From Planctomycetota bacterium (lineage in GTDB: Bacteria; Planctomycetota; Planctomycetia; Pirellulales; UBA1268), in assembly GCA_003669605.1 (NCBI GenBank), contig QWOP01000025.1, positions 1 through 64,000 on the forward strand: DNA of 64,000 nt. Direction: 5' to 3'. Numbering within the stretch: position 1 is the stretch's first letter; each line of letters starts with the position of its first letter. Made by a program: the position numbers and the translations under genes. The notes beneath the pieces are model-generated. The model searched no databases. It saw only the letters and a program-made list of their open reading frames with translations, and was not told where the DNA came from. Shown piece by piece: positions 1-8,631 of this stretch.

Positions 1-1
1 C

Positions 2-1717
2 GCCTTTCTTCGTGATCTCGGGAGCATGAATGACGAGATCGTCGCCCACACGCGCGGTCGCTGTGCGGCGATTTGGGGGAACGTGCGGGCCGTGTTCGGC
101 AGCCATGAGGCGATCCTCGGCCGCGTGCCGCCGCTCGGCCTCCGCGGTGAGGACGGCCGGACGCGGAAATACAACGCCGCCTTTGTCGCTGCCGACGGGA
201 GCCTCGTGGGCAACGGAGTGTTCTCCGGCTCCACGCCGAAATCGCTCCTTCCCAACTACCGCGAGTTTGACGACGCCCGGCATTTTTATTCGCTGCCGAA
301 GCTCGCCCAGGAGCTCGGCGTGGCGCCTGCCGATCTCGTCGCGCCTTTCGAGCTCTCGATCGGCGGGGAGCAGCGGAAGGTGGGCGTCCTCCTCTGCGAA
401 GACCTGTGGGACGACGACTACGCCTTCAAGCCGGTCGACGTCCTGAAAGCGAAGGGGGCCGATGTGATCGTCAACCTCTCCGCCTCCCCGTTCGGCATCG
501 GCAAGCAGGCGAAGCGCGATCGTGTCCTCGCCGCCCGCACCCGCGGCTGCGAGTGTTTTTATGTCAATGCAACCGGTGCCCAAGATAACGGCAAAAATGT
601 CTTCCTCTTCGATGGCGCAAGCCCCGTCTACGTCGATGGCCGCAAAGTCGCTCAAGGGGCGTCGTTCCGCGAGGACAGCGTCTCGTTGGTCTCGGGCCTC
701 GTGGCTGATCCACCCGAGATCGCCAAGGTCCATGCCGCAATTGTTGCGGGACTGAAGGCGACGCTCGAGCGGATCGGGGGGCGGAAGGTCGTCGTCGGGC
801 TCTCTGGCGGCATCGATTCGGGGGTCGTCGCGAGCTTGTGCGCTGAAGCAATTGGGAGTGACAACGTCATCGGCGTCACCATGCCCAGCCGGTTCAACTC
901 CGCGACCACGCGCAGCCTCGCCGCCGAGTTGGCCAAGCGGCTCGGGATCCGTTTTCTCGTAGCGCCGATCGAAGAGGCGGTCGACGTCACGCGCCAGCAG
1001 ATTGAGGGGCTCACCGGGGCTCCCGTCGAAGGTCTCGTCGACGAAAACATCCAGGCCCGCGACCGCGGCAGCCGGGTGCTCGCGGGGCTCGCTGCGCAGA
1101 TTGGTGCCATCGATCGATGCGGCGTCGTGTTTACCAACAACGGCAACAAGACAGAGCTCGCCCAGGGCTATTGCACGCTCTACGGCGACGTCGGCGGCGC
1201 GGTGGCACCGATCGCGGATCTTTACAAGACACAGGTCTACGATCTCGCCCGCCACATCAACGCCACCCGTGGTCAGCCGATCCCTGCCGGGATGCTCGCG
1301 GTAAAACCCTCGGCCGAGCTCTCCGCCGCCCAGAATCCGGAGCAGGGGGGGGGCGACCCCTTTCAGTTTGAGTATCACGATCGGCTCCTCTATCAGATGG
1401 TCGAACTGCGTCGAGACCCAGAAGAAATCCTCGCCGACTTCGCCGCTGGCCGGCTCGCGAAGACGCTCGGGCTTGCCACTGAAGAGACCGTCGTAGGGAC
1501 GTTCTTTCCCGACGCGGCTGCGTTTGTTGCTGACCTCGAGCTCGTCTGGCGGCGGTTCAAGGGAAGCTTCTTCAAGCGGGTGCAGGCGCCGCCGATCGTG
1601 GCGGTGAGCAAGCGGGCCTTCGGCTTCGATCTCCGCGAGGCCCAGATCGGGGCTCGGTTTACGCGGGGATATGCGTTGCTCAAGGAGGAGGTTCTGGCCG
1701 CAGCCCGCGACGGGTGA
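2..1717 (+). CDS. nadE: Glutamine-dependent NAD+ synthetase, 5' end cut by window
   Basis: Makes NAD+ from deamido-NAD+ and ATP in the cytoplasm, taking ammonia from glutamine. The frame is open to the left edge, so the first visible ATG (base 26) is probably internal and the start of the nitrilase-like domain is missing. Counted from that ATG, the nitrilase nucleophile lies in LLCEDLW (Cys124). The C-terminal synthetase domain carries the PP-loop motif SGGIDSG (from Ser260), and the later segment FTNNGNKTELAQGY is typical of the family. The Cys-bearing amidase half marks the glutamine-using form rather than the short ammonia-only form. A hairpin-forming repeat follows the stop, so it is probably transcribed separately from the next gene. 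Confidence 0.95.
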   Translation, partial: AFLRDLGSMNDEIVAHTRGRCAAIWGNVRAVFGSHEAILGRVPPLGLRGEDGRTRKYNAAFVAADGSLVGNGVFSGSTPKSLLPNYREFDDARHFYSLPKLAQELGVAPADLVAPFELSIGGEQRKVGVLLCEDLWDDDYAFKPVDVLKAKGADVIVNLSASPFGIGKQAKRDRVLAARTRGCECFYVNATGAQDNGKNVFLFDGASPVYVDGRKVAQGASFREDSVSLVSGLVADPPEIAKVHAAIVAGLKATLERIGGRKVVVGLSGGIDSGVVASLCAEAIGSDNVIGVTMPSRFNSATTRSLAAELAKRLGIRFLVAPIEEAVDVTRQQIEGLTGAPVEGLVDENIQARDRGSRVLAGLAAQIGAIDRCGVVFTNNGNKTELAQGYCTLYGDVGGAVAPIADLYKTQVYDLARHINATRGQPIPAGMLAVKPSAELSAAQNPEQGGGDPFQFEYHDRLLYQMVELRRDPEEILADFAAGRLAKTLGLATEETVVGTFFPDAAAFVADLELVWRRFKGSFFKRVQAPPIVAVSKRAFGFDLREAQIGARFTRGYALLKEEVLAAARDG

Positions 1718-1718
1718 G

Positions 1719-1800
1719 GAAAAAAGGTGCCAGCCACCTTTTTCCCGGGGTGGACGGATCACCAGCGAGGTGGGCAAATGGTGGCTGGCACCTTTTTCCA
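1719..1800. repeat. REP-like pair of inverted hairpins
   Basis: Two copies of one element face each other: aaaaaggtgccagccacc at 1721-1738 and its exact reverse complement at 1780-1797. The first copy can also fold alone, with a 9-bp stem (aaaaaggtg/caccttttt) and a 5-base loop, ending in a T run. The pair sits between the nadE stop and the next start, where it could act as a bidirectional terminator. The layout resembles paired REP elements. I see no transposase nearby. The inverted arrangement is directly visible; mobility and function are inferred. Confidence 0.75.
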
Positions 1801-1829
1801 GTCCGGTTGGACGAAACAGGAGGAGCGAG

Positions 1830-4436
1830 ATGCGATTGTTCACCGTCGGTGGCGTGCTGGTGGCCTGGCTGGCGATGCTTTTCGTGTTCCGGCCGGCTTC
1901 GGCCGGAGAGCCTGTCCGCGTGATGAGTTTCAACATCCGCTACGGCACCGCCGATGACGGTGTCAACGCCTGGCCGAACCGGAAACAGTTCCTCGCCGAC
2001 ACGATTGCCAAGTTCGATCCCGATCTCCTCGGCACGCAGGAGACGCTGGCTTTTCAGCGCGACGAGCTCCTTGGGCTTCTCCATCGCTACGAGGCTGCGG
2101 GTGTCGGCCGCGACGATGGACGTGAGCAGGGGGAGATGGCGGCGCTGTTTTTTAAGACGGAACGTTTTCAGAAGACGGCCGGCGGAGATTTCTGGCTGTC
2201 GCCGACTCCCGACGTGGTCGGCAGCAAAGGCTGGGATGCCGCCCTGCCACGGATCGCCACCTGGGTAAAGCTCGCCGACAAGACCGATCCGGCCGCACTG
2301 CCAACCCTGTTTCTCAACACCCACTTCGACCATCAGGGGGCTTGGGCCCGCCGCGAGTCGGCCGCGCTTATCCGCCGCTGGCTCGGGGAAAATGGCGATG
2401 GCTGCCGGCTTGTTGTCAGCGGTGATTTCAACGCCGGGGAAGGGACGCCCCCCTACGAAGCCCTCTTCAATGCTGGCGACGACGGCCCCGCAACGCTTGT
2501 CGACACCTTCCGCGTGGCGGTGCCGACGCGCGAATTGGCTGGCGCGGAAGGGACGTTCACTGGGTTTGACGCCCGCAACACCGGCGGCGTGCGGATCGAC
2601 TGGATCGGCTGCTCGCGGGACTGGCGGGTGGCTGCAGGGGGCGTCGACCGCAGTGAGCGCGACGGCCGCACCCCGTCGGATCACGCCGCCGTGACGGCCG
2701 TTTTGCAACCAGGAGCCGAGCCGGCCGGCGCAGGGACGGCCGACGCTCGCTTGGCCGAGTTTTTCCGCGACCACCTCCAGGAGAGCTTCCGGCTTCGGCC
2801 GCTTGAGGCCAGTGCGCTCGGCGACCACTCCTTTGATCACCTCCTCGACGACATTTCCCCTGAGGCTCGGGCCGGATGGCTCGACCACTGGAAGCGACAG
2901 CTTGCGGCTCTTGAGCAGGCGTTCGGCGGTGCGGCACCTGAAAAGCTCTCCGTCGATGGCCAGATCGACTACGAAATCCTCCGCGAAGATCTCCTCCGCA
3001 GCATCTGGCTGGCCGAGAACGAGCGGCCGTTCGAGCAGGACGCGCGGGTCTACGGCGCTTACACGACCGACTCGGTCTACGCGCTCCTGACGCAGTCGAC
3101 GCTGCCCAAAGAAAAAAACCTCGAGAATGCGATTGCGCGGATGAAGCTCATTCCGGCGGTCGTTGACGCGGCCAAAGTGTCGCTCGTTGACCCGACCCCG
3201 ACGATGCTCGAAACGGCGATCGGGCAGAACCGTGGGTCGGTCGCTTTCTATTCTGGCGATCTCTTTTCACTGGCCAGTGATTCGCCGCAACTGCCGGCGC
3301 TCCGTGAGGCTGCCAAGCCGGTTGTCGTGGCGCTTGAGCGTCATCAGGCATTCCTCGAGAAGGAACTCCTCCCCCAGGCCCGTGGACCTTGGCGGCTCGG
3401 GAAGGAGAAGTTTTCCCAGAAGCTCGAGCTCGTTCTCGACATGGGGTGGGATGCCGATCGCGTCGTTGCCGAGGCCCGGGGCGAGTTTGTGCGGGTGCAC
3501 CGTGATCTGATTGCCGTGTCGCGGCAGCTGTGGCACAAGCACTTCTCCGGCAGGCCGCTGCCCCCGGAGGATGATGCTGGGCGGAGAGAGCTTGTGCGGC
3601 TCGTGATCGGCGCGGTGAACCGTGATCATGGCGCGCCCGAGACGCTCGTCCGCGATGCGCGAGAGACGGTGGCGGGGCTGAAGGAGTTCATTCGCACTTT
3701 CGATATCGTCAGTCTCCCTGAGCCTGACCGCTGCCGAATTCTCGAGATGCCGGAGTTTCGCCGCGGCAATTCCGCTGCCTATCTCGAAAATGCCCTGCCG
3801 CTCGATCCCAGTGGCCCCAGCACCTACGCCATCAGCCCGCCCCCGGCGTCATGGGATGAACGCCGCCGAGAAAGCTTCCTCGAGGAATACAACCGGCAGA
3901 TGCTGCGGATCCTCACGATCCACGAAGCCTATCCGGGGCATTATGTGCAACTGGAGTGGTCGAACCGTTGCCCGTCGCTCGTCCGCCGCGTGCTCCATTC
4001 GGGGACAAATATCGAAGGCTGGGCGGTCTACACCGAGCAGATGATGCTCGATCAGGGCTACGGTGAAGGCGACTTGGCCCTCCGGCTGATGCAACTCAAG
4101 TTTTATTTGCGTTCTGTCTGCAATGCCCTGCTCGATCATGGCATGCACTGCGAAGACTGGAGCGACGAGAAGGCCCTCCAGTTCCTCATCGACGACGCCT
4201 TCCAGACGGAGGGGGAAGCGCGGCCGAAAATCGTCCGCGCCAAGCAGAGCTCCGTGCAGCTCTCCACCTACTTCGCCGGCCGCACCGCCCATCACCGTCT
4301 CCGCCAAGAGATCCAGCGCGAGCAGGGGGAGGCTTTTGAGCTCGGCCGCTACCACGAGGCGGTGCTCTTCTGCGGCTCGGTGCCGGTGAAGCATCTCCCG
4401 GTGCTCGTCCGCCAGCGGCTCAAGTCGCCGCGGTAG
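1830..4436 (+). CDS. Exported endonuclease/exonuclease/phosphatase domain fused to DUF885 peptidase-like domain
   Basis: An 868-aa protein with a signal peptide (residues about 1-26) and two unrelated enzymatic folds. Residues about 28-292 match the endonuclease/exonuclease/phosphatase fold, with MSFNIRYG, GTQET, NTHFDH, SGDFNAG, RIDWI and SDHA in the right order. Residues about 305-868 match DUF885, with the zinc-site signature HEAYPGH at 698-704 and a glutamate in the downstream NIEGWAVYTEQ. DUF885 proteins are usually separate exported putative metallopeptidases. I chose the ATG at 1830 because AGGAGG lies just upstream and the signal peptide begins there; the frame itself opens earlier, inside nadE. 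Nuclease, sphingomyelinase-like or phosphatase activity cannot be told apart from sequence alone. The frame runs through both domains without a break. Confidence 0.88.
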   Translation: MRLFTVGGVLVAWLAMLFVFRPASAGEPVRVMSFNIRYGTADDGVNAWPNRKQFLADTIAKFDPDLLGTQETLAFQRDELLGLLHRYEAAGVGRDDGREQGEMAALFFKTERFQKTAGGDFWLSPTPDVVGSKGWDAALPRIATWVKLADKTDPAALPTLFLNTHFDHQGAWARRESAALIRRWLGENGDGCRLVVSGDFNAGEGTPPYEALFNAGDDGPATLVDTFRVAVPTRELAGAEGTFTGFDARNTGGVRIDWIGCSRDWRVAAGGVDRSERDGRTPSDHAAVTAVLQPGAEPAGAGTADARLAEFFRDHLQESFRLRPLEASALGDHSFDHLLDDISPEARAGWLDHWKRQLAALEQAFGGAAPEKLSVDGQIDYEILREDLLRSIWLAENERPFEQDARVYGAYTTDSVYALLTQSTLPKEKNLENAIARMKLIPAVVDAAKVSLVDPTPTMLETAIGQNRGSVAFYSGDLFSLASDSPQLPALREAAKPVVVALERHQAFLEKELLPQARGPWRLGKEKFSQKLELVLDMGWDADRVVAEARGEFVRVHRDLIAVSRQLWHKHFSGRPLPPEDDAGRRELVRLVIGAVNRDHGAPETLVRDARETVAGLKEFIRTFDIVSLPEPDRCRILEMPEFRRGNSAAYLENALPLDPSGPSTYAISPPPASWDERRRESFLEEYNRQMLRILTIHEAYPGHYVQLEWSNRCPSLVRRVLHSGTNIEGWAVYTEQMMLDQGYGEGDLALRLMQLKFYLRSVCNALLDHGMHCEDWSDEKALQFLIDDAFQTEGEARPKIVRAKQSSVQLSTYFAGRTAHHRLRQEIQREQGEAFELGRYHEAVLFCGSVPVKHLPVLVRQRLKSPR

Positions 4437-4544
4437 GTTTGGGGGGCGCGTAGCCGGGATGCGTGGCGGATGGGCTCTGTGGCATACTCGTCGAGCCCGG
4501 CAACGAACTGCCCGGGCGATCGTGACACCTGAGGGGATTCATCT

Positions 4545-7500
4545 GTGATCGGCATCAACCGCTCGTGCTTTGCTCTGGGGCTGCTGGCTCTCCTGGCGCC
4601 GGCCTGGCCCGCCGTGGCGCCGGCCGCCGAGATCGTCCCTGCTGAGAAGCTCTTTCGACGGGACAACCTCGTCGCCTGGTGCATCGTGCCATTTGACGAC
4701 GAGGCCCGGTCGCCGGCTGACCGGGCGGCGATGATGAAGCGGTTGGGAATCGTGAAATATGCCTACGACTACCGGGCGGAGCATGTGCCGCAGTTCGACG
4801 ACGAGATGAAAGCTATCCAAGCGGAGGGGATCGAGCTGATCGCCTGGTGGTTTCCTGGCGAGCTCAACGACGAGGCGCGGCTGATCCTCGGCGTCCTCAA
4901 AGCCCACGGCATGACGCCCAGCCTGTGGGTCAGTGGGGGTGGCGGGCCGACGGCTTCGCCAGAGGAACAACAGGCCCGCGTGGCAGCCGAAGCCGCCCGG
5001 ATCGGTCCGATCGCTGAGGCGGCCAAGAATATCGGTTGCACCGTCGGGCTCTACAACCATGGCGGCTGGTTCGGCGAGCCGGAGAACCAAATCGAGATCA
5101 TCGAAGCGCTCCGGGCCGGCGAGGGGAAAATCACGAATGTCGGCATCGTCTACAACCAGCATCATGGCCATCTCCATGCGGGCCGATTCCGTGAGTTGCT
5201 CGCGCGGATCAAGCCCTATCTCCAGGTGCTCAATCTGAATGGCATGTTCGCCGATGGCGAGGCCCGCGGCCTGAAGATCGCTCCTGTCGGCACCGGAGAA
5301 CAGGATCTCGAGCTTCTGAAGATTGTTCAGGAGAGTGGTTTCGAGGGGCCGTTTGGGATCCTCAATCACACGCAACTCGACGCTGAGGATCGGCTCCGCG
5401 ACAACATCCAGGGGCTCGGCTGGGTGGCTGCGAAGCTCGACGGCAAGGATCCCGGAGCACTGCCGGGAATGAAGACCTGGCAGGCACCGCCGGCCACGGT
5501 ACCGAAGGCCGCGTCGAGCGGACCGCCGGGGGGCATTCCCCACGATCCAGCCCTCGTTGCGGCGCTTGCTGCGGAGGCGCGTGGGGAGGGAGCTAGCGCC
5601 GCCAGTGGCGCTCGGGTGTTTGTCCGCCACACGCTGGCCTGCGTCTCTTGCCACAAGGTGGGGGAGCATGGCGGCACCGTCGGCCCGGCACTGACGAAAC
5701 TTGGCGCCGAGAAGACCGTTGAGCACATTGCCGAGTCGCTTCTCTGGCCACAGCATGCCATTCAACCGGAATACCGCTCGGTGACGGTGATCACCTCCGA
5801 TGGCGGTAGCCGCCGCGGCTACCGGGAGCGGGAAGACAACGCCGTGGTTGTACTCCGCGACCCGGCCACGGGGGCCCGCGAGGAGATCGCCAAGGGGGAG
5901 ATTGAGGCCATCGAAGAAACCGGGAGCCTGATGCCCGACGGGCTGATGCAGGGAGTCCATCCGCGCGACAGGCGCGATCTCGTCCGCTTCCTCGCCGACC
6001 TCGGCCGGCATGCAGACCTGCCGGCGGCCACCATGGCCGCGATTGTGGCCGCCGCCCACCCCACCACAGCAGCGGCCTTCGAGCCCGATCGGGCACCGCT
6101 TTTTCCCGAGGCTTTTCCCGACTGGCAATTGCCTGTCAACCGGGACCGGCAGTACGACTTCTATGCCAAGGAAGCGCGCTGGTTCCGGGCGCTATGCCCC
6201 ACGCCGTCACTGCTGCCGCAGTATCCCGGCCTCGACAGCGGAAAACTGGGGCACTGGGGCAATCAGAACGAGGAGACCTGGCGCGACGGCCGCTGGAACC
6301 AGACCGTTCTCGGTTCGCTGCAGGCAGGGGTGCTCCATGCCTTCGGGAAGACGGTTGTCCGCGGTGTCTGCATCCAGCTCGGGGAAGGAGTCAGCGTATG
6401 CTTCGACCCCGACTCGATCAGCTATCCCCTGGCCTGGAAGGGAGGATTCCTCACGCTCTCTGACACCCGCTATGGCTTCCTCGGTGGCCTCGCGCCGGCT
6501 GGAGAGGAGATGCCGCTGCCGCCAGCGGTCACGCAGCCCGCCGCAGGCGTGGTGGCATATGAAGGGTTTGTCCGACAGGGAAGCCGAGTCGGCTTTCTCT
6601 ACACGCGTGACGGCGTCCGGATGCTGGATGTCCCGACGCTCAAGGAAGGGGCTGTTGAGCGGGTGGTTGGCCCGGTTGCAACGCATCCTTTCGCCGCCAT
6701 GCTCGCCGGCGGCGCCCCCCAGTGGCCGGAATCGATCGAGACCAAGATCATCCGTGGCACCCAGGTGCCCTATGCGGTCGACACCTTTGAGCTGCCGACC
6801 AAAAATCCCTGGAAAGCGCTGCTGTTCTGCGGCGACCATGATTTCCTCCCCGACGGCTCGATCGTCGTTTGCACGATGCAGGGGGATGTGTGGCACGCCC
6901 TTCCGTTGGATCCCGGACCGGATGGGGATCCCCGCCGGCTGCGGTGGCGGCGGATCGCCGCCGGGCTTCATCACCCGCTCGGCATGACGATCGTTGACGG
7001 CACGATCCATGTGCTTGGCCGCGACCAGATCACGAAACTCATCGATACCAATGCCGATGGCGAGGCGGACCGCTACGAGTGTTTCTCGCGGGCCTACACC
7101 GCCTCTGCAGGGGGCCACGACTACACCTGCGGGCTCGTTCGCGATGACCAGGGCCGCTTCATCACCGCCTGCAGCGCCCAGGGGCTGGTGCGGATCTCAG
7201 CCGATGGGAAGGATGCTGAAGTGCTGGCCACGGGCCTGCGCAACTCCGACGGCGTCGGTATCTGCCCCGACGGGACGATCACCGCCGGATCGAGCGAGGG
7301 AGACTGGGTGCCGGCGAGCCTCGTCGGGGCCGTCCCTCCGGGGAGGCCCCAGCCAGGGACTCCACCGCTCCATTTCGGGCACAAGGGCCCGGTCTCGGGC
7401 CGCGTCCCCGATCTGCCGCTGGTCTATCTCCCGCGGGGACTCGACAACAACTGCGGCGGGCAGGTGTGGGTGCCGGAAGGAGCAATGGGGCCGCTCGGCG

Positions 7501-8594
7501 GGCAACTTGTCCATCTGTCGTTTGGCGCGGGGACGGCGATGGTGCTCCTCCGCGACGAGGTGGCCGGGCAGCAGCAGGGGGCGATCGTGCCGCTGCCGGT
7601 GTCGTTTCGGTCTGGATCGCACCGGGGACGATTCAATCCCCGCGACGGGGCGATCTATGTCAGCGGAATGGCTGGCTGGGGCACCTACACGGCCGCCGAC
7701 GGTTGCCTGGAGCGCGTCCGTTACACCGGCCACAGGCTCCAGCAGCCGGTCGGCTTCCATCTCCACGACAACGGCGTGCAGATCGATTTCTCGGAGCCGA
7801 TTGATGCGGCGGTGGCCGCCGATCCCGCCCGGCATTTCGCGCAGTGCTGGAACTACCGCTACAGCGGCGGATACGGATCGGACGAATGGTCGACACAGCA
7901 CGAGGGGCTCCGTGGCCACGATTCTTTGCCGATCACCGCTGCCATCTGCTCCGCCGACTTGCGATCGCTGTTCCTGGAGATCCCGGAGATTCAGCCGGTC
8001 GACCAGTTGCAGTTGTTGGTGACGAGCAACGCCGGCAGCGAGCACGATCTGGTGATCACCGCCAACCGGCTCGACAAGCGATTCCCAGGGGCGGCCGAGC
8101 GGACGCTGCCGTTGCTTCCGCATCCGTTGGCGGCCGACGTGGCCCGGGCACTGCACACCCGCCCCAACCCGTTCGCAGCGCCGATCGAGGGGGCGCGGCA
8201 GATCGCGATCGCGGTTGGCCCGAACCTCTCCTATCTCCCCAAGACAGTCGCCGCGAGTCCCGGTGAGGCGATCTCGATCCAACTCACCAATCCCGACACC
8301 GTGCCCCACAACTGGGCGCTCCTCCGGCCCGATTCGCTTCCCGTGATTGGGGCGGCGGTGAATGCCTTGGTGACCGATCCGGAGGCGGCGGCCCGAAACT
8401 ACGTGCCGGAGTCAGCCGATGTGGTGGCCTGGACCGACATTGTGGCGCCCGGTGGCACCGCGACGATCCAGTTCCGCGTCCCCGATCAGCCGGGCCGGTA
8501 TCCCTTTATCTGCACCTTTCCAGGGCATTGGATGGCGATGCAGGGGGAACTTGTCGTGGCCGAACAGCCGGGGGGGGCACGGGCGGCAAACTGA
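4545..8594 (+). CDS. Secreted mosaic protein: TIM barrel, cytochrome c site, DUF6797-like region, propeller, cupredoxin
   Basis: A 1349-aa exported protein starting at GTG 4545 (GAGGGG upstream), with a signal peptide of about 27 residues. Residues about 30-310 look like a xylose-isomerase-type TIM barrel (sugar phosphate isomerase/epimerase family). A haem c site CVSCH is at 366-370, followed by the usual PVC-type segment (GPALTKLG, LLWPQHAIQPEYRS). Residues about 510-720 look like DUF6797 (PGLDSGKLGHWGNQNEE). A PQQ/sorbosone-dehydrogenase-like propeller follows. The C-terminus is an azurin/auracyanin-type cupredoxin with likely copper ligands His1255, Cys1323, His1328 and Met1332, at the azurin spacing C-x4-H-x3-M. 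The probable role is periplasmic oxidation of a sugar-like substrate with electrons passing through haem and copper. The domain calls come from motifs; the substrate is unknown. Confidence 0.87.
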   Translation: MIGINRSCFALGLLALLAPAWPAVAPAAEIVPAEKLFRRDNLVAWCIVPFDDEARSPADRAAMMKRLGIVKYAYDYRAEHVPQFDDEMKAIQAEGIELIAWWFPGELNDEARLILGVLKAHGMTPSLWVSGGGGPTASPEEQQARVAAEAARIGPIAEAAKNIGCTVGLYNHGGWFGEPENQIEIIEALRAGEGKITNVGIVYNQHHGHLHAGRFRELLARIKPYLQVLNLNGMFADGEARGLKIAPVGTGEQDLELLKIVQESGFEGPFGILNHTQLDAEDRLRDNIQGLGWVAAKLDGKDPGALPGMKTWQAPPATVPKAASSGPPGGIPHDPALVAALAAEARGEGASAASGARVFVRHTLACVSCHKVGEHGGTVGPALTKLGAEKTVEHIAESLLWPQHAIQPEYRSVTVITSDGGSRRGYREREDNAVVVLRDPATGAREEIAKGEIEAIEETGSLMPDGLMQGVHPRDRRDLVRFLADLGRHADLPAATMAAIVAAAHPTTAAAFEPDRAPLFPEAFPDWQLPVNRDRQYDFYAKEARWFRALCPTPSLLPQYPGLDSGKLGHWGNQNEETWRDGRWNQTVLGSLQAGVLHAFGKTVVRGVCIQLGEGVSVCFDPDSISYPLAWKGGFLTLSDTRYGFLGGLAPAGEEMPLPPAVTQPAAGVVAYEGFVRQGSRVGFLYTRDGVRMLDVPTLKEGAVERVVGPVATHPFAAMLAGGAPQWPESIETKIIRGTQVPYAVDTFELPTKNPWKALLFCGDHDFLPDGSIVVCTMQGDVWHALPLDPGPDGDPRRLRWRRIAAGLHHPLGMTIVDGTIHVLGRDQITKLIDTNADGEADRYECFSRAYTASAGGHDYTCGLVRDDQGRFITACSAQGLVRISADGKDAEVLATGLRNSDGVGICPDGTITAGSSEGDWVPASLVGAVPPGRPQPGTPPLHFGHKGPVSGRVPDLPLVYLPRGLDNNCGGQVWVPEGAMGPLGGQLVHLSFGAGTAMVLLRDEVAGQQQGAIVPLPVSFRSGSHRGRFNPRDGAIYVSGMAGWGTYTAADGCLERVRYTGHRLQQPVGFHLHDNGVQIDFSEPIDAAVAADPARHFAQCWNYRYSGGYGSDEWSTQHEGLRGHDSLPITAAICSADLRSLFLEIPEIQPVDQLQLLVTSNAGSEHDLVITANRLDKRFPGAAERTLPLLPHPLAADVARALHTRPNPFAAPIEGARQIAIAVGPNLSYLPKTVAASPGEAISIQLTNPDTVPHNWALLRPDSLPVIGAAVNALVTDPEAAARNYVPESADVVAWTDIVAPGGTATIQFRVPDQPGRYPFICTFPGHWMAMQGELVVAEQPGGARAAN

Positions 8595-8619
8595 TCCTCC
8601 TCGTTGCCAACAGTCCGGC

Positions 8620-8625
8620 TACAAT
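8620..8625 (+). promoter_or_regulatory. Possible -10 element just before the RND adaptor start
   Basis: TACAAT lies 6 bases before the ATG at 8632. If it is used as a -10 box, transcription would start at or next to the start codon and give a leaderless mRNA. No -35 box at normal spacing is convincing, and the preceding gene ends only 37 bases upstream, so read-through is an alternative. Confidence 0.25.
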
Positions 8626-8631
8626 TCCCAG

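Noticed and set aside
4539-6128. 529-codon open frame antisense to the TIM-barrel mosaic gene
   Set aside because: No conserved motifs and no ribosome site; explained by GC-rich codon periodicity.
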